Origin: Marinomonas posidonica IVIA-Po-181
GTDB taxonomy: Bacteria; Pseudomonadota; Gammaproteobacteria; Pseudomonadales; Marinomonadaceae
Direction: 5' to 3'
DNA: 64,000 nucleotides
NCBI RefSeq assembly: GCF_000214215.1
Contig: NC_015559.1
Location: 1,674,001 to 1,738,000, forward strand
The stretch's first letter is position 1. The number at the start of each line of letters is the position of its first letter. The notes beneath the pieces were generated by a model. That model was not told the origin of the DNA. It did no database searches and saw nothing but the letters and a program-made list of their open reading frames with translations. Position numbers and translations under genes: made by a program. Below are positions 63,032 to 64,000 of the stretch, piece by piece.

Positions 63032-64000
63032 TTAGAGTTGATAATGTGCGTCAACTGTGTCGCCTTCGGACACAAAGCCCTGACCGACGGTGATGATATT
63101 CACATTATTCGGTAGGCCTTTGACCCATATTTGATCACGCTCTGACTTGACGATAACCACGGGCATGATTTTGACCTTATTGTTGATGTCGATGATTTTT
63201 ACGGCCGTATGGCCAGAGTCATCTAAGGTCAGAAGGGCGGGGGAAAAAGCATGGGCTTTTTGCTCTTCTAAAATGAAATCGACACTGGCGGTTAAGCCTG
63301 ATGATATTTTGTTGTCTGGGTTGTCCACTTCCATTTCGACTTGGATAGTGCGACTTGAGGTGTTTGCCGTGGTGTTGATGAAAGACACGGCGCCTTCGGC
63401 TTCATAGCCTGATTCAAGTGTGACTTTGCCAAGGGTGCCGAGTTGAATTTGTTGGATTTTATTCTGCGGGATGTTGACGCTGATTTTTATAGGGTTTAAT
63501 GACACTAAATGGCCAACTTGTGTGCCAACGGACAGTACTTGTCCTTGTTTAACCTCTAGGCTGTTTACTATGCCGGAAAATGGCGCCGTAAGAGTGGCAT
63601 TTTCAAGGTCGATTTCTAATGCTTTTAGGCTGGATTTGGCCGAGGCCAGATCCGTTTCGGCTTGAGCCAAATTGACCTTCGAACTCAAATTGCCCACATT
63701 CAGTTTCTTAATGCCGTCTAATTCCAAAGCACGTTGCTTGATTAATAGCTTGGCTTGTTCAATCTGGCTTTTTAAGGTGCGGGTATCGATGGAAAGAATG
63801 GCTTGATTTTGCTTTACCTCATCGCCTTTTTCGATGGCTAACTTGGTGACTTTGCCCTGATAGTTGTTGACGAGCGTTAAGGTCTCATTCGCGACGGTTT
63901 GGCCACTTAGAGGGAGGTGAACTTCAATGATTTGTGCGCTCAGGGTTTTGGCTTGTACCGAATAAGCAAGTTTGCTTTCGTTGGTTTGAGTAACAAGGGT
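63032..64000 (-). CDS. RND efflux membrane fusion protein, N-terminus beyond the window
   Basis: 323 codons are open up to the window edge; an internal TTG at 63727 is not the start. From the edge: barrel-sandwich half (G-Q-T-V-A-N-E, then Y-Q-G-K-V-T-K-L-A-I-E-K-G-D-E-V), alpha hairpin (S-Q-I-E-Q-A-K and V-N-L-A-Q-A-E-T-D-L-A-S-A-K), second lipoyl half (L-T-A-P-F-S-G-I-V), beta-barrel and membrane-proximal domain. Links the inner membrane RND pump to an outer membrane channel. The signal peptide or lipid anchor is not visible. Confidence 0.92.
   Translation of the reverse strand, partial: TLVTQTNESKLAYSVQAKTLSAQIIEVHLPLSGQTVANETLTLVNNYQGKVTKLAIEKGDEVKQNQAILSIDTRTLKSQIEQAKLLIKQRALELDGIKKLNVGNLSSKVNLAQAETDLASAKSSLKALEIDLENATLTAPFSGIVNSLEVKQGQVLSVGTQVGHLVSLNPIKISVNIPQNKIQQIQLGTLGKVTLESGYEAEGAVSFINTTANTSSRTIQVEMEVDNPDNKISSGLTASVDFILEEQKAHAFSPALLTLDDSGHTAVKIIDINNKVKIMPVVIVKSERDQIWVKGLPNNVNIITVGQGFVSEGDTVDAHYQL

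Overview
The window looks like a chromosomal segment of a moderate-GC marine gammaproteobacterium of the Oceanospirillales, most like Marinomonas. This rests on the gene order fimV-truA-trpF-trpB-trpA-accD-folC-dedD-cvpA-purF-metZ (47.8-59.7 kb), which is shared with Pseudomonas and its relatives, and on the general character of the proteins. No database search was possible, so the genus is an inference.

Left part (1-8.3 kb), accessory in character: an unrecognised partial gene at the edge; an AT-rich gene of unknown function broken (or frameshifted) at an A8 run; a secreted endonuclease I; an 18-bp tandem repeat that encodes a WPK[QL]A[TS] hexapeptide protein; and a phage-type switch made of an S24 repressor and a Cro-like protein, with three operators between them and a fourth, perfectly palindromic operator in the promoter of a small csrA. 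A DUF1127 protein with an upstream small ORF, yaeQ, a dienelactone hydrolase and a homologue of the tRNA-queuosine mannosyltransferase follow.

Middle part (8.3-30 kb): glutathione peroxidase, a ynjBCD-type ABC importer, a zinc deacylase, a UvrD/Rep helicase, a 2OG-Fe(II) oxygenase, a class II amidotransferase, two chemoreceptors, hisI with a PTPS-fold protein, the SRP RNA with a strong promoter, a PhnD-like binding protein with a sensor kinase, and umuDC under a LexA box. A decayed copy of the 5' end of umuD lies on the other side of the second chemoreceptor. A second S24 repressor gene faces a cro-like gene destroyed by a stop codon.

Right-middle part (30-47 kb): leuA and a divergent Lrp regulator, ribA, an SrmB-like helicase, cvfB, panE, yajQ, an alkyltransferase-like protein, fxsA and groESL with a heat-shock type promoter. 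Beyond groEL the sequence is AT-richer and patchy: a probable 175-bp MITE with 9-bp target duplication, a chrBA chromate operon, a fragment of an FhaB/CdiA-type adhesin, a LysE exporter, a palindromic repeat, and an esterase/EAL-protein pair with Fur-like boxes between them.

Right part (47-64 kb): the conserved fimV-to-metZ housekeeping cluster (cell pole/pilus assembly, tRNA pseudouridine, tryptophan, fatty acid, folate, purine and methionine synthesis), then an RND efflux pump with its membrane-fusion partner, cut by the window edge. The most notable observations are the repressor/Cro/CsrA operator set, the WPK repeat gene and the A8 frameshift gene.
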